Part shown: one piece after another, positions 39,059 to 48,242 of the stretch
Position numbering within the stretch: position 1 is the first letter of the stretch
How the letters are laid out: every line of letters begins with the position of its first letter
NCBI GenBank assembly: GCA_039180675.1
Contig: JBCDDC010000019.1
Coordinates: 1-64,000, forward strand
Direction: 5' to 3'
Length of the DNA: 64,000 nucleotides
DNA from: Thermohalobaculum sp039180675
GTDB taxonomy: Bacteria; Pseudomonadota; Alphaproteobacteria; Rhodobacterales; Rhodobacteraceae
The notes under the pieces: generated by a model
Databases searched by the model: none
What the model was told of the DNA's origin: nothing
What the model saw: only the letters and a program-made list of their open reading frames with translations
Translations under genes and position numbers: made by a program

Positions 39059-40560
39059 GCCGCGGCCCTGCCTTCGATGCGGCGGCTGCGCAGCTCCATG
39101 ACGACGGAGTAGGAGATCGACAGGATCACCAGCGCGATCAGCACGATGTTCAGGCTGCCCGTCAGGAAATAGACTAGTGGGCCGTCGGTGGCGCTCGCGA
39201 TCAGGGATCCTTGTGTGAAATTTGCCTCGGCAATCGGCCCCAGGATCAGACCGAGCACGAGCGGGGCCGCCGAGTATCCGTAGCGCTCAAGAAAGTACAT
39301 CATGATCCCGAGCGCCGCCATCACATAGACATCACCCATCGAGTTCTGCACCGAATAAGAGCCGAAGACCGCGAGCCCAAGCACGATCGCCGCCATGACA
39401 GACTGCGGCACCTGCGCCACCCGCGCCGCAAGCCCCGCGATGTAGAGCCCGAAGATACACATCAGGATCTGGCCGATCAGCATCGAGTTGATGAAGGTCC
39501 AGGCGACCTCCGGATAATTGTCGAACAGATCCGTGCCTGGGAAAATCCCATGGATCAGGAGTCCACCAAGCAGGACCGCCGCGGTTGGACTGCCCGGGAT
39601 CGAGAGCGTGAGAAGCGGCACGAGCGACGGACCCACCATCGCGTTGTTCGCGCTCTCTGCCGCGATGATGCCTTCTGAATGGCCGGTCCCGAATTTGTCC
39701 TGCTCAGGTGAGAACTTCCTCGCTTGGTCGTAAGCGACAAGTCCGGCGATCTGCCCACCGATACCCGGGATCAGCCCGACAATAGAGCCGGTAGCGGTAC
39801 CTATGCCGAGCGCCCGCGTCCGGCTCATCAGCTCTCCGAACGCCCTGCCGATTGGATGCCGCTCGACCTTCAGCACTTCCATATCGACCGGCCTACGGCC
39901 ACGGGCGAACATGGTGATGACCTGCGGGATGGCGAAGAGACCGATCAGCGCCGCAATGATGTTCACACCGCCGCCAAGCGCCGGATGGAACACAAAACGC
40001 TGCGCCCCGAGGATATCGTCGAATCCGATGGTTGCGAGCCAGAGGCCGATACAGCCGGATAGGAGCCCCTTTGTCACCGACCGGCCATCCAGGGTTCCAA
40101 TGACGGTGACGCCGAGAATTGCCAGCCAGAAAAGATGCGAGGGGCCGAACGCAAGCGCCCACTGAGCCAGAACCGGCGTCAGGAAGATCAGCAGGAAGAC
40201 CCCTATAACCCCACCAACCGCAGAAGCGAGGAACGAAAGCTGAAGCGCACGCGCGCCCCGTCCCTGCTTTGCCATCGTATGGCCATCCAGCGTGGTCGCA
40301 ATGTTCGCAGGAGCACCGGGGATCTTCAGGAGTATTGCACTTACCGCGCCGCCTGCGACCGTCGAGGTATAGGCGGCCCCCAGCAGGATCAGACCCTGGG
40401 CCGGTTGCAAATGGAAGGTGAAGGGGATCAGCAGGGCAACCGCCATGGTCGGTGACAGCCCCGGCGTGGCCCCAAGGATCAGCCCGCCGATCGTCCCTCC
40501 GATCAGAAGCAGGAGCGAGACAGGCTCAAAGACTGCCCCGAAATATCCGAGGAACTCCAA
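39055..40560 (-). CDS. tctA: Tripartite tricarboxylate-type transporter, large membrane subunit (TctA family)
   Basis: 501 residues, the usual length, with about 11-12 membrane helices. The signature near the N-terminus is GGTIGGLILGATPGLSPTMA, and a second copy of the glycine-proline motif appears as GSIVGLIPGIGGQIAGLVAY near residue 260. It is a sodium- or proton-coupled importer working with TctB and TctC. The start codon is TTG at 40558-40560, with AGGGAGAAAG placed 3-4 bases before it; no better start is present. It is the first gene of the tctABC-sauST operon, whose promoter must lie in the 107-base gap to the divergent lacI-type gene. Confidence 0.9.
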   Translation of the reverse strand: MEFLGYFGAVFEPVSLLLLIGGTIGGLILGATPGLSPTMAVALLIPFTFHLQPAQGLILLGAAYTSTVAGGAVSAILLKIPGAPANIATTLDGHTMAKQGRGARALQLSFLASAVGGVIGVFLLIFLTPVLAQWALAFGPSHLFWLAILGVTVIGTLDGRSVTKGLLSGCIGLWLATIGFDDILGAQRFVFHPALGGGVNIIAALIGLFAIPQVITMFARGRRPVDMEVLKVERHPIGRAFGELMSRTRALGIGTATGSIVGLIPGIGGQIAGLVAYDQARKFSPEQDKFGTGHSEGIIAAESANNAMVGPSLVPLLTLSIPGSPTAAVLLGGLLIHGIFPGTDLFDNYPEVAWTFINSMLIGQILMCIFGLYIAGLAARVAQVPQSVMAAIVLGLAVFGSYSVQNSMGDVYVMAALGIMMYFLERYGYSAAPLVLGLILGPIAEANFTQGSLIASATDGPLVYFLTGSLNIVLIALVILSISYSVVMELRSRRIEGRAAA

Positions 40561-40628
40561 CGCTTTCTCCCTTGCGATCCAGCCTCATCCGGGCCGGTTG
40601 ACGCAAAAGCGTAGGTGATGAAAATAAG

Positions 40629-40646
40629 AATGCAAATGTTTTCATT
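40629..40646. promoter_or_regulatory. Probable LacI-type operator
   Basis: AATGCAAATGTTTTCATT is an 18-bp near-perfect palindrome (7 of 8 positions pair, centre TG). Its size and AANNNAAA/TTTNNNTT shape are like LacI/GalR-family operators. It lies in the 107-base gap between tctA (start 40560) and the regulator gene (start 40668), 22 bases from the latter, so it could control both the transporter operon and the regulator itself. Confidence 0.6.
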
Positions 40647-40667
40647 TTCGCTTGAGTATCGAGGAAA

Positions 40668-41684
40668 GTGTCTGAAAATCAGAGGGATAGGGCCGATATA
40701 ACCGAAGTCGCCCGGCTGGCCGGTGTCTCAGCGTCGACTGTCTCGCGCGCGTTCAATCATCCGGATCTCGTGAAACTAACCACCCGGCGGCGGGTGGAAC
40801 GTGCAGTAGAGGAGCTCGGTTACATTCGCAACCGCGCGGCACAGGCCATGCACGGAAAGCGAAGCGCGACGATCGGGCTGATAGTGCCTACGGTCAACAA
40901 CGCGATCTTCTCGGAGCTCATCCAGTCCTTCACCGATGCCGTGGACCGCGAAGGCTTCACGATCCTGATCGCGGCGCACGGGTTTGACCTCCGTCGCGAG
41001 TACGCGATGACCCGCAAGTTGCTCGAACACCGGGTGGACGGATTGGCGCTGATTGGGCTCGATCATATCGAAGCCACCTACACGCTGATCCAGCGTCAGT
41101 CGGTGCCAGCGATCACCATCTGGAATCATGCGCCTGGGTCAAGGCTTCCCGCTTTTGGAGCTGACAACTTCGACGCGGGTAGCACCGCCGCCCAATATCT
41201 CATCGACCGCGGACATCGTGAAATTGGCCTGATCTTTCCACCGACGCCTGAGAACGACCGGGCGCGCAGGCGGCTGGAAGGCGCGCTGAGCATCTGCGCG
41301 TCTGAAGGTATCTCGATCCCAGACCAATGGAGATTGGAGGCGCCCTATGACCTCGAACGGTCAAAGCAGGCTGCACGTGACCTGTTGAATGGTGAGACCC
41401 GGCCACGCGCCCTGATCTGCGGGAACGATGTGATCGCGCAGGGGGCTGTCTACGGTGCGCTGGAGGCCGGACTCACGCTCCCTGGTAACGTCGCCATTGT
41501 CGGGATCGGCGATTTCCCAGGCTCGGCGGAGATGGTGCCCGGCATCTCCACCGTCCGCCTGCCCGCGCGGCGCATAGGCCGAATGGCGGGTAGCAAGCTG
41601 TGCGAAGCCATCCTGACCAACCGGCTCGGACAGATCGAATCCCACCGCTTCGTCGTCGAGATGATCGCCCGGTCTTCCTCTTAA
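40668..41684 (+). CDS. LacI-family transcriptional regulator of the sulfoacetate operon
   Basis: 338 residues. The LacI DNA-binding domain occupies 1-60: DITEVARLAGVSASTVSRAF is the helix-turn-helix and RNRAAQAMHGKRSATIGLIV contains the hinge helix. The remainder is a periplasmic-binding-protein-like sensor domain (LIVPTVNNAIFSELIQSF, GNDVIAQGAVYGALEAGL, VGIGDF). The start is the GTG at 40668; a GAGG lies very close to it, so translation may be weak. It is divergent from the tctABC-sauST operon and therefore its likely repressor, with sulfoacetate or a derived compound as inducer. That function is inferred from position. Confidence 0.88.
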   Translation: MSENQRDRADITEVARLAGVSASTVSRAFNHPDLVKLTTRRRVERAVEELGYIRNRAAQAMHGKRSATIGLIVPTVNNAIFSELIQSFTDAVDREGFTILIAAHGFDLRREYAMTRKLLEHRVDGLALIGLDHIEATYTLIQRQSVPAITIWNHAPGSRLPAFGADNFDAGSTAAQYLIDRGHREIGLIFPPTPENDRARRRLEGALSICASEGISIPDQWRLEAPYDLERSKQAARDLLNGETRPRALICGNDVIAQGAVYGALEAGLTLPGNVAIVGIGDFPGSAEMVPGISTVRLPARRIGRMAGSKLCEAILTNRLGQIESHRFVVEMIARSSS

Positions 41685-41763
41685 GGGCAACCCGGGCGAT
41701 CTACTGGTTCAGGGAGATGGTCTCAATGCGCAGCCCAATGCTTTCACTGGTCTGCCCATGGAA

Positions 41764-43200
41764 TCACCCGATCTGCGGCAGAAGCGCATCCATTGAAGCC
41801 TTGGCGTCGCCATAGAACATCCGGCTGTTGTCCTTGAAGAACAGCGGGTTCTCAATGCCCGAGTAACCGGTGCCGCGGCCGCGCTTGCAGATGAAGACCT
41901 GACGCGACTTCCAGACCTCTAGCACCGGCATCCCTGCAATGGGCGAGCCCGGATCATCCTGTGCCGCCGGGTTCACGATGTCGTTCGCGCCGATCACGAT
42001 CACCACGTCGGTTTGGGGGAAGTCGTCGTTTATCTCCTCCATCTCCAGCACGATATCATAGGGCACTTTCGCCTCGGCGAGCAGCACGTTCATGTGCCCC
42101 GGCAGGCGGCCTGCGACCGGGTGGATCGCGAAACGCACAGTCGCGCCCTTGTCGCGCAGCTTGCGAGTCAGCTCCGACACCGATTGTTGCGCCTGTGCGA
42201 CCGCCATGCCGTAACCCGGCACGATGACGACGCTATCGGCGTCGTTCAGAGCGCTGGCCACGCCATCTGCATCGATGGCAACCATCTCACCCTCTACCGC
42301 CTGCGCCTCGGCCTGCTCACCACCCCAACCGCCGAGAATGACCGAGACAAAGCTCCGGTTCATGCCTTTGCACATGATGTAGGAGAGGATCGCGCCCGAG
42401 GCGCCGACCAAGGCGCCAACCACGATCAGAAGGTCATTGCCCAGCGTGAACCCGATCGCCGCCGCCGCCCAGCCCGAGTACGAGTTGAGCATCGAGACGA
42501 CGACCGGCATATCCGCGCCCCCAATCGCCATGATCAGGTGCCAACCGACCGCGCCCGAGATGATCGCGACGAGGTACATCGTCCATGAACCGGCGCCGTT
42601 CATGTACATGATCAGGAGGATCAGACAGAGGACGCCCGCACCGAGATTGATCTGATGGCGGAACGGCAGGGTCAGCGCCGAGGAACTGATTTTGCCTGCC
42701 AACTTGCCGTAAGCGACGATCGAGCCCGTAAAGGTGATCGCCCCGATGAGAACGCCGAGGAACAGTTCGACCTTGAGGATCGAGAGCTCAACGGCGGATT
42801 TCTTGGCAATCGTCGCCGCGAAACCGGCAAGCTCGCCCGCGGTGCCAGCTTCGTTGGCAGCAATTGCCCGACCCATCTCGGTATCGGCGTTGAAGCCGAT
42901 GAAAACGGCCGCGAGGCCGACGAGGCTATGGAAACCTGCCACCAGCTCTGGCATCTGGGTCATCTGGACGTTCTTGGCGACGTACCAGCCAATTGCGCCC
43001 CCGATGATCAACATGATCAGGACGATGCCGAATGCGCCGCTGCCGGGCCCAAACAGGGTAGCGCCCACCGCCAGGATCATGCCGACGATGCCGTAATAGA
43101 TCGCCTGTTTCGCCTTTTCCTGGTTCGAGAGACCACCGAGGGCGAGGATGAAGAGGATTGCCGCCACAACATAGGCGGCCGTTACAAGACCGATGCTCAT
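41764..43200 (-). CDS. pntB: NAD(P) transhydrogenase subunit beta
   Basis: 478 residues. An N-terminal membrane domain of nine helices (from about residue 5 to 270) is followed by the NADP(H)-binding domain III with VIVPGYGMAVAQAQQSVSEL and the conserved VVIVIGANDIVNPAAQDDPG and KSRQVFICKRGRGTGYSG. With PntA it transfers hydride from NADH to NADP+ using the proton gradient. The gene lies 15 bases after pntA in the same direction. Its 3' end converges on the lacI-type gene (79-base gap). Supplying NADPH would fit the need of the nearby reductive sauS step, but the gene pair is widely conserved and not specific to it. Confidence 0.95.
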   Translation of the reverse strand: MSIGLVTAAYVVAAILFILALGGLSNQEKAKQAIYYGIVGMILAVGATLFGPGSGAFGIVLIMLIIGGAIGWYVAKNVQMTQMPELVAGFHSLVGLAAVFIGFNADTEMGRAIAANEAGTAGELAGFAATIAKKSAVELSILKVELFLGVLIGAITFTGSIVAYGKLAGKISSSALTLPFRHQINLGAGVLCLILLIMYMNGAGSWTMYLVAIISGAVGWHLIMAIGGADMPVVVSMLNSYSGWAAAAIGFTLGNDLLIVVGALVGASGAILSYIMCKGMNRSFVSVILGGWGGEQAEAQAVEGEMVAIDADGVASALNDADSVVIVPGYGMAVAQAQQSVSELTRKLRDKGATVRFAIHPVAGRLPGHMNVLLAEAKVPYDIVLEMEEINDDFPQTDVVIVIGANDIVNPAAQDDPGSPIAGMPVLEVWKSRQVFICKRGRGTGYSGIENPLFFKDNSRMFYGDAKASMDALLPQIG

Positions 43201-43215
43201 GTCAGTGTCCCCCGG

Positions 43216-44787
43216 TTAGCTCTTTTGGAACATGGCGAGCATACGCCGGGTGACCAGAAAGCCCCCGAAGATGTTCACCGCGGCGATAAGAACGGAGATC
43301 GCGCCAAGCACTTGCACTGCCTGATCGGCGGAGCCGATCTGCAACAGCGCACCGACGATGATGATCGACGAGATCGCATTCGTAATCGCCATCAGCGGCG
43401 TGTGCAGCGAATGCGCGACATTCCAGATGACGTGGAAGCCCACGAAGCAGGCGAGGACGAACACGATGAAGTGCTGCATGAAGCTTGCCGGCGCGACCGT
43501 GCCGACCAGCAGCAACAGCGCACCGCCGATGGCCAGCATCTTGGCGGTCTGCTTGTTCGAGGCCTGAACCTCGGCAAGTTCGCGGGCGGCTTTCTGCTCC
43601 GCGGTTTCTTCGGGCTCTTTCTTCTTTGGCTGCGCCGCGATGGCTTTGATCTTCGGCGGCGGCGGCGGGAAAGTGATCTCGCCCTCGTGGCAGATCAGCG
43701 CGCCGCGGATCACGTCGTCTTCCATGTCGACGACCGGCGTGCCGTCTTTCTCAGGTGTCAGGTCATCGACCATATGGCGGATGTTGGTGGAATAGAGCGT
43801 TGATGACTGGGTGGCCATCCGGCTCGGGAAATCGGTATAGCCCACGACGGTGACGCCGTTGGGTGAGACAACCTTCTCGTCCTTGACCGTCAGGTCGCAG
43901 TTGCCGCCGCGTTCGGCGGCGAGGTCCACGACGACCGAACCGGGCTTCATGGCCGCAACCATGTCTTCGAGCCAGAGTTTTGGCGCCGGGCGGCCCGGGA
44001 TCAGGGCGGTGGTGATGACGATGTCCACTTCAGGCGCCAGTTCGCGGAATTTCTCGAGTTGTTTCTCGCGGAATTCCGGGCTGGAGGGGGCCGCGTAGCC
44101 ACCAGTGGCAGCACCATCGGTCTGCTCTTCCTCGAAATCGAGGAAGACGAACTCGGCGCCCATGGATTCGATCTGCTCGGCAACTTCAGGCCGGACGTCG
44201 AAGGCCAGCGTGATCGCCCCCAGCGAGGTCGAGGTGCCGATCGCGGCCAGACCGGCCACGCCAGCGCCGACGACCAGCACCTTTGCGGGTGGCACCTTAC
44301 CGGCAGCGGTCACCTGACCGGTGAAGAAACGGCCAAAGTTGTTTCCGGCCTCGATCACCGCGCGATAGCCCGCGATGTTAGCCATCGAGGAAAGCGCATC
44401 CATCTTCTGCGCCCGGCTGATCCGCGGGACCATATCCATGGCGAGAACGGTCAGCTTCCGAGCATTAGCCGCCGCCAGAAGTTCTTCGTTCTGCGCCGGG
44501 TAGAAGAAGGTGATTAGCGTCTTGCCCTCGGGCGCCGCTTTGATCTCCTCAATGCTGGGCTCGCGCACCTTGGCGATGATATCCGCCTGAGACCACAGGT
44601 CGGCCGCACCCGGCACAACGGTCACGCCCGCCTCGGCATAAGCGTCATCCGAGATCGACGCCGCCGTCCCCGCTCCGGCCTCCACCAGACACTCGTATCC
44701 CAGCTTTTGCAGTCTCTGGGCGCTCTCAGGGGTGAGGGCCACACGGGCCTCTCCCTCAAAGATCTCCTTGGGTGCACCGATCTTCAT
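43216..44787 (-). CDS. pntA: NAD(P) transhydrogenase subunit alpha
   Basis: 523 residues, the fused full-length form as in Escherichia coli. Domain I (1-380) resembles alanine dehydrogenase: MKIGAPKEIFEGEARVALTP at the start, VLVVGAGVAGLAAIGTSTSL as the NAD-binding fold and the mobile loop near GYTDFPSRMATQSSTLYSTN. A charged Lys/Glu/Ala-rich linker (about 370-400) leads to four membrane helices (405-515). The ATG is preceded by AAGGAG. Many alphaproteobacteria split this subunit in two (pntAA, pntAB); here it is one chain. Confidence 0.95.
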   Translation of the reverse strand: MKIGAPKEIFEGEARVALTPESAQRLQKLGYECLVEAGAGTAASISDDAYAEAGVTVVPGAADLWSQADIIAKVREPSIEEIKAAPEGKTLITFFYPAQNEELLAAANARKLTVLAMDMVPRISRAQKMDALSSMANIAGYRAVIEAGNNFGRFFTGQVTAAGKVPPAKVLVVGAGVAGLAAIGTSTSLGAITLAFDVRPEVAEQIESMGAEFVFLDFEEEQTDGAATGGYAAPSSPEFREKQLEKFRELAPEVDIVITTALIPGRPAPKLWLEDMVAAMKPGSVVVDLAAERGGNCDLTVKDEKVVSPNGVTVVGYTDFPSRMATQSSTLYSTNIRHMVDDLTPEKDGTPVVDMEDDVIRGALICHEGEITFPPPPPKIKAIAAQPKKKEPEETAEQKAARELAEVQASNKQTAKMLAIGGALLLLVGTVAPASFMQHFIVFVLACFVGFHVIWNVAHSLHTPLMAITNAISSIIIVGALLQIGSADQAVQVLGAISVLIAAVNIFGGFLVTRRMLAMFQKS

Positions 44788-45060
44788 CCTGTGCGCTCCT
44801 TATTCTCCTACCGTCCGTTCGGGACATAAAGCATCGCACTGCTCGATCTACCGTTCCCAAGTATATCTGTGACCCGGCCGCCGTATCGCAGCAGGATCAT
44901 TGTTCGAACCGCCGTTGGAACGGGCGCAGCACGGCCTTCGCCCTTGTCATCGGAAGCGACGACGCGCCTCGCGTACAGCAAACGCGGCGCGGATCAAAGG
45001 CACAAATTGTTAACTGCCGTTCAGCTTTGTTCACGGGTGGCCGATTATTCCGCGGCCGGG

Positions 45061-47034
45061 TCAGAAGTGACGTCGGGGCAGATTCTCCACCCAGTCACGG
45101 TTCCATTCGCTGCCGTCGCTTTCCCTTGCTGTCAGGTGACGCTCGAGATGGAAATGCTTGATTGTGGATGTCATCGCGCTCTTCGTCTCAATCTCGACCC
45201 ACCAGCCAGGGCGCTCGAAACGAAAGATCCAGCAGGCCTCCTGCCGCGCGGAATTCGGGTCGTCGGGATGGATCGAGTAGGTTTGATGCACCTCGCTTCC
45301 CCAGACCAACCCGTGATCCGGGTCTTCGGCCATTCCGTAGTCGTCGGAGGTTTCGATCACAAAGCTCCCGTCATCGGCGACCCCCTCATGATATTCGGAT
45401 GACGGCGCACGGATCTGACGGGCGGCGTAACCGGCGATCTCACGCGGCGGCTCAGGCGCCTGCGGATCGATTTCCCGGTCTGCCTCCCGGACCGGCAAGA
45501 CAAGCGCACACTGATCAAGATGCAGGACGGGCGTCGTAGCCTCCGGCGAAGGCCAGACGATCGGCCAGTAGCTGGATGAGATAGCCAAGCGCAGAACATG
45601 ACCCTTGCGGAGGCGATGGCTGCACTCGTTCAGGGCAACCGCGACCTGGTAGACGCGGCCCGGTTCCAGCACCTCGGGCGCCTCATGACCCCGATGATTG
45701 TTCAAGTTGAAGGGTCGGTAGGTGACACGCTGTGAAATGCCCCCAGGCGCGACGTCGCATAACCTCAGACAGATCTGCGCGACAGGCTTGTCGACGGAGA
45801 ATGCCAGGCGCACAACCGGACGCCCTAGGACTTCGAGATCTTCGCCGACTGGATCACTGTCGAAACAAAGCGATCTCCCGTCATCCCGCTGCTGATCGCC
45901 ACTCAACTCGTTATCCACCCGCATGCCAGGGCAGAAGTAGGCGGCGGCCTGACCAACCCTTAGATCAAGAGGAACCTCGGCCAAACCACTCCCCTGGCTC
46001 TCTGAGAGACCGTCTTTCGTAAGGTGCAGTGTGATATCCCGGACGTTCGGTGATGGCATCGCGGGTTCGGCCAGCCAGCGTCCCATCATCGACCGATAAA
46101 GACGCGACGGCGACGCATGCTCCTGTTGGAAGTGGCGATACGCCGGGAGAGCGGCCGCACCGCTTTCAACCCCTTTAAGATGTTGATCGAACCAGCGCAG
46201 GATCTCGCCGATCGCATCCGCCGGATCGATCCTGGCGATATGGGGATACTTATGCTCCCACGGCCCCATGAGGGCGCTCACGGGGGCGGACAGGTTGGTG
46301 GCAAGCGCCGACGGTGCGTTGACATAGGCATCGGCCCAGCCCCCGATGGCGAGGGTCGCAGCTTTGATCGCCGACCAGTCCTCGCACACCGAGCCATGCT
46401 TCCAGAAATCATCGCGCGACGGGTGGCGCATCCAGTCCGCGGCCATGAAGGGCAGCTTCTCGATCCGCTCCACCCACCGGTCATGCCAGTCATTTCTGAG
46501 TGCCGGATCCGGCGGCCGGCTCATATAGGCCAGCATCTGGCAGCCCCAGTTGAAATTATCCGTCAGAAGGCAGCCACCCATATAGTGGATATCGTCCTCG
46601 AACCGGTCGACGGTCGAGCAGCAGGTGACAATGGCCTTCAACGCCTCCGGCCGGCGAAAGGCGAGTTGCAATCCGTTGAAGCCGCCCCAGGAAATCCCGA
46701 TCATCCCGACATTTCCCGAACACCATGGCTGATCGGCGATCCACGCAATCACCGCCTCTCCATCCGCGAGCTCCTGCTCGGAATACTCGTCGTCGAACAG
46801 CCCGTCCGAGTCCCCGCTCCCGGCGATATCGACCCTGATGCAAGCATAGCCATGCTTCACGAATTCAGCATGGGTCGTGGCATCCCGTGCCGCCGTTCCA
46901 TCGCGCTTTCGATAAGGCAGGTATTCCAGAATCGCAGGCGCAGGCTCCGTTTGCTCGGGTAACCACAGGCGCGCTGCCAATCGCCGGCCATCAGGCAGCG
47001 GGATCCACTCGTGCAGAATATCTTGACCAGCCAT
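45061..47034 (-). CDS. CocE/NonD-family hydrolase (X-Pro dipeptidyl-peptidase S15-like)
   Basis: 657 residues. The alpha/beta-hydrolase domain has nucleophile Ser115 in GISWGGFNG, the acid Asp235 in GGWADAYVN and His261 in GPWEHKYPH. After a helical lid region, the C-terminal part (about 330-560) is the jelly-roll domain typical of cocaine esterase and S15 peptidases (RPVVRLAFSVDKPVAQICLR, HVLRLAISSSYWPIVWPSPE). The family cleaves esters or acyl-dipeptides; the natural substrate cannot be read from sequence. The last 100 residues form an extra beta-rich tail. The gene stands alone, with 273 bases before pntA and 67 after the patatin gene. Confidence 0.88.
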   Translation of the reverse strand: MAGQDILHEWIPLPDGRRLAARLWLPEQTEPAPAILEYLPYRKRDGTAARDATTHAEFVKHGYACIRVDIAGSGDSDGLFDDEYSEQELADGEAVIAWIADQPWCSGNVGMIGISWGGFNGLQLAFRRPEALKAIVTCCSTVDRFEDDIHYMGGCLLTDNFNWGCQMLAYMSRPPDPALRNDWHDRWVERIEKLPFMAADWMRHPSRDDFWKHGSVCEDWSAIKAATLAIGGWADAYVNAPSALATNLSAPVSALMGPWEHKYPHIARIDPADAIGEILRWFDQHLKGVESGAAALPAYRHFQQEHASPSRLYRSMMGRWLAEPAMPSPNVRDITLHLTKDGLSESQGSGLAEVPLDLRVGQAAAYFCPGMRVDNELSGDQQRDDGRSLCFDSDPVGEDLEVLGRPVVRLAFSVDKPVAQICLRLCDVAPGGISQRVTYRPFNLNNHRGHEAPEVLEPGRVYQVAVALNECSHRLRKGHVLRLAISSSYWPIVWPSPEATTPVLHLDQCALVLPVREADREIDPQAPEPPREIAGYAARQIRAPSSEYHEGVADDGSFVIETSDDYGMAEDPDHGLVWGSEVHQTYSIHPDDPNSARQEACWIFRFERPGWWVEIETKSAMTSTIKHFHLERHLTARESDGSEWNRDWVENLPRRHF

Positions 47035-47101
47035 AACGCCCCCGAGGTGAATTTTCGATCAGAAGAAGCCGAATCCTGGCTGGCCGTCTAGCCCAAAGCG
47101 G

Positions 47102-48202
47102 TCAGGTGCTGGGCAGAATCCCGACGCCCTGAAACATCTGGCGGATATTGACGGTGGAACGGTTGCCGAGGGAGTCGAAATTCTCTTTCAGCCATCCATC
47201 GGCCGCATCCCGTCCGATCTCAAAGAGGTGGCGCAGGAACTTCCATTCTGCATTCAGCTTCGACGACGCCTCGAGCGGGCGCATCCGCTTCCGCGCTTCG
47301 ATCATATGAATATGCATCCAGCGATACTGCTCTTCATCGATCTTTCCGCTGCCGATCAGCCGCCTCACGAAATCGATCGCCCGTAACTCGTGTAGCAGGG
47401 CGCTATTGAAGGTGATTTCGTTCATCCGGTTCTGAATGTCCTGCGCGCTCTTGGGCGTACCTTCGCGCAGGATCGGGTTGATCTGCACAATGACGATATC
47501 CTTCGATGGGCTGCCGTGGAAGAACGGGAACAACGGAGGGTTCCCCATGAAGCCACCATCCCAGTAGGACTGCCCCTCTATCTCGACAGCCTTGAAGAGC
47601 GTCGGTAGACAGGCCGATGCCATCACAGCATCCAGCGAGATCTCGTGGCGCTCAAACACCCGGATGCGCCCGGTCTCCACATTCGTCGCAGAGATGAAAA
47701 TCCCCATGTCGTTGCAGGCCCGAACCTTGTCGAAATCGACAAGCTCATCGACCAGATCCCTCAGCGGGTTCAGATCCAGTGGGTTAAGGTCGTAGGGAGA
47801 GGCGACGCGCTGCAGCATGTCGAAAAACAGATAGCTGGGGGAGGTGTCGAGAGACCAGCTTCCCATCAGTTGCGCCCAGATCGAGCGCTGGATCGGCGAG
47901 GTCCGGCTGGCATCGCTGGTCGCCCTCCAGAAGTCATGCAGGCGTTCGCGCGCCCCGACGGAGCCGTTCTCATACATACCCTGCGCCGCGACCACGGCGT
48001 TCATGGCCCCAGCCGAGGTGCCGGAAATGGCCTCGATCCAAATCCTATCGTCTTCGAAGAGCTTGTCGAGCACGCCCCAGGTAAAAGCGCCATGCGCCCC
48101 GCCGCCCTGAAGGGCGATGTTCACCGCCTTCTCATGACGCTTATGACGTTGGGAGTTTTTCGCTGAAGACGTCGCCATGGATCCAGGCCTGTCGGACACC
48201 AT
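47102..48202 (-). CDS. Patatin-like phospholipase
   Basis: 366 residues from the ATG at 48202 (a second ATG at 48178 is also possible; neither has a strong ribosome binding site). The oxyanion-hole motif is LQGGGAHGAF (31-40), the nucleophile Ser63 lies in GTSAGAMNA, and the catalytic Asp215 in YWDGGFMGNP, completing the Ser-Asp dyad. There is no signal peptide, so it probably acts in the cytoplasm on membrane lipids. The C-terminal 120 residues, with HMIEARKRMRPLEASSKLNA, resemble the family often placed beside poly-hydroxybutyrate or membrane genes. It separates the conserved dnaQ cluster from the accessory genes. Confidence 0.9.
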   Translation of the reverse strand: MVSDRPGSMATSSAKNSQRHKRHEKAVNIALQGGGAHGAFTWGVLDKLFEDDRIWIEAISGTSAGAMNAVVAAQGMYENGSVGARERLHDFWRATSDASRTSPIQRSIWAQLMGSWSLDTSPSYLFFDMLQRVASPYDLNPLDLNPLRDLVDELVDFDKVRACNDMGIFISATNVETGRIRVFERHEISLDAVMASACLPTLFKAVEIEGQSYWDGGFMGNPPLFPFFHGSPSKDIVIVQINPILREGTPKSAQDIQNRMNEITFNSALLHELRAIDFVRRLIGSGKIDEEQYRWMHIHMIEARKRMRPLEASSKLNAEWKFLRHLFEIGRDAADGWLKENFDSLGNRSTVNIRQMFQGVGILPST

Positions 48203-48242
48203 CAAAGCCTAGTGTTGCGCCGCACAATTCACAAGCCGAGAG

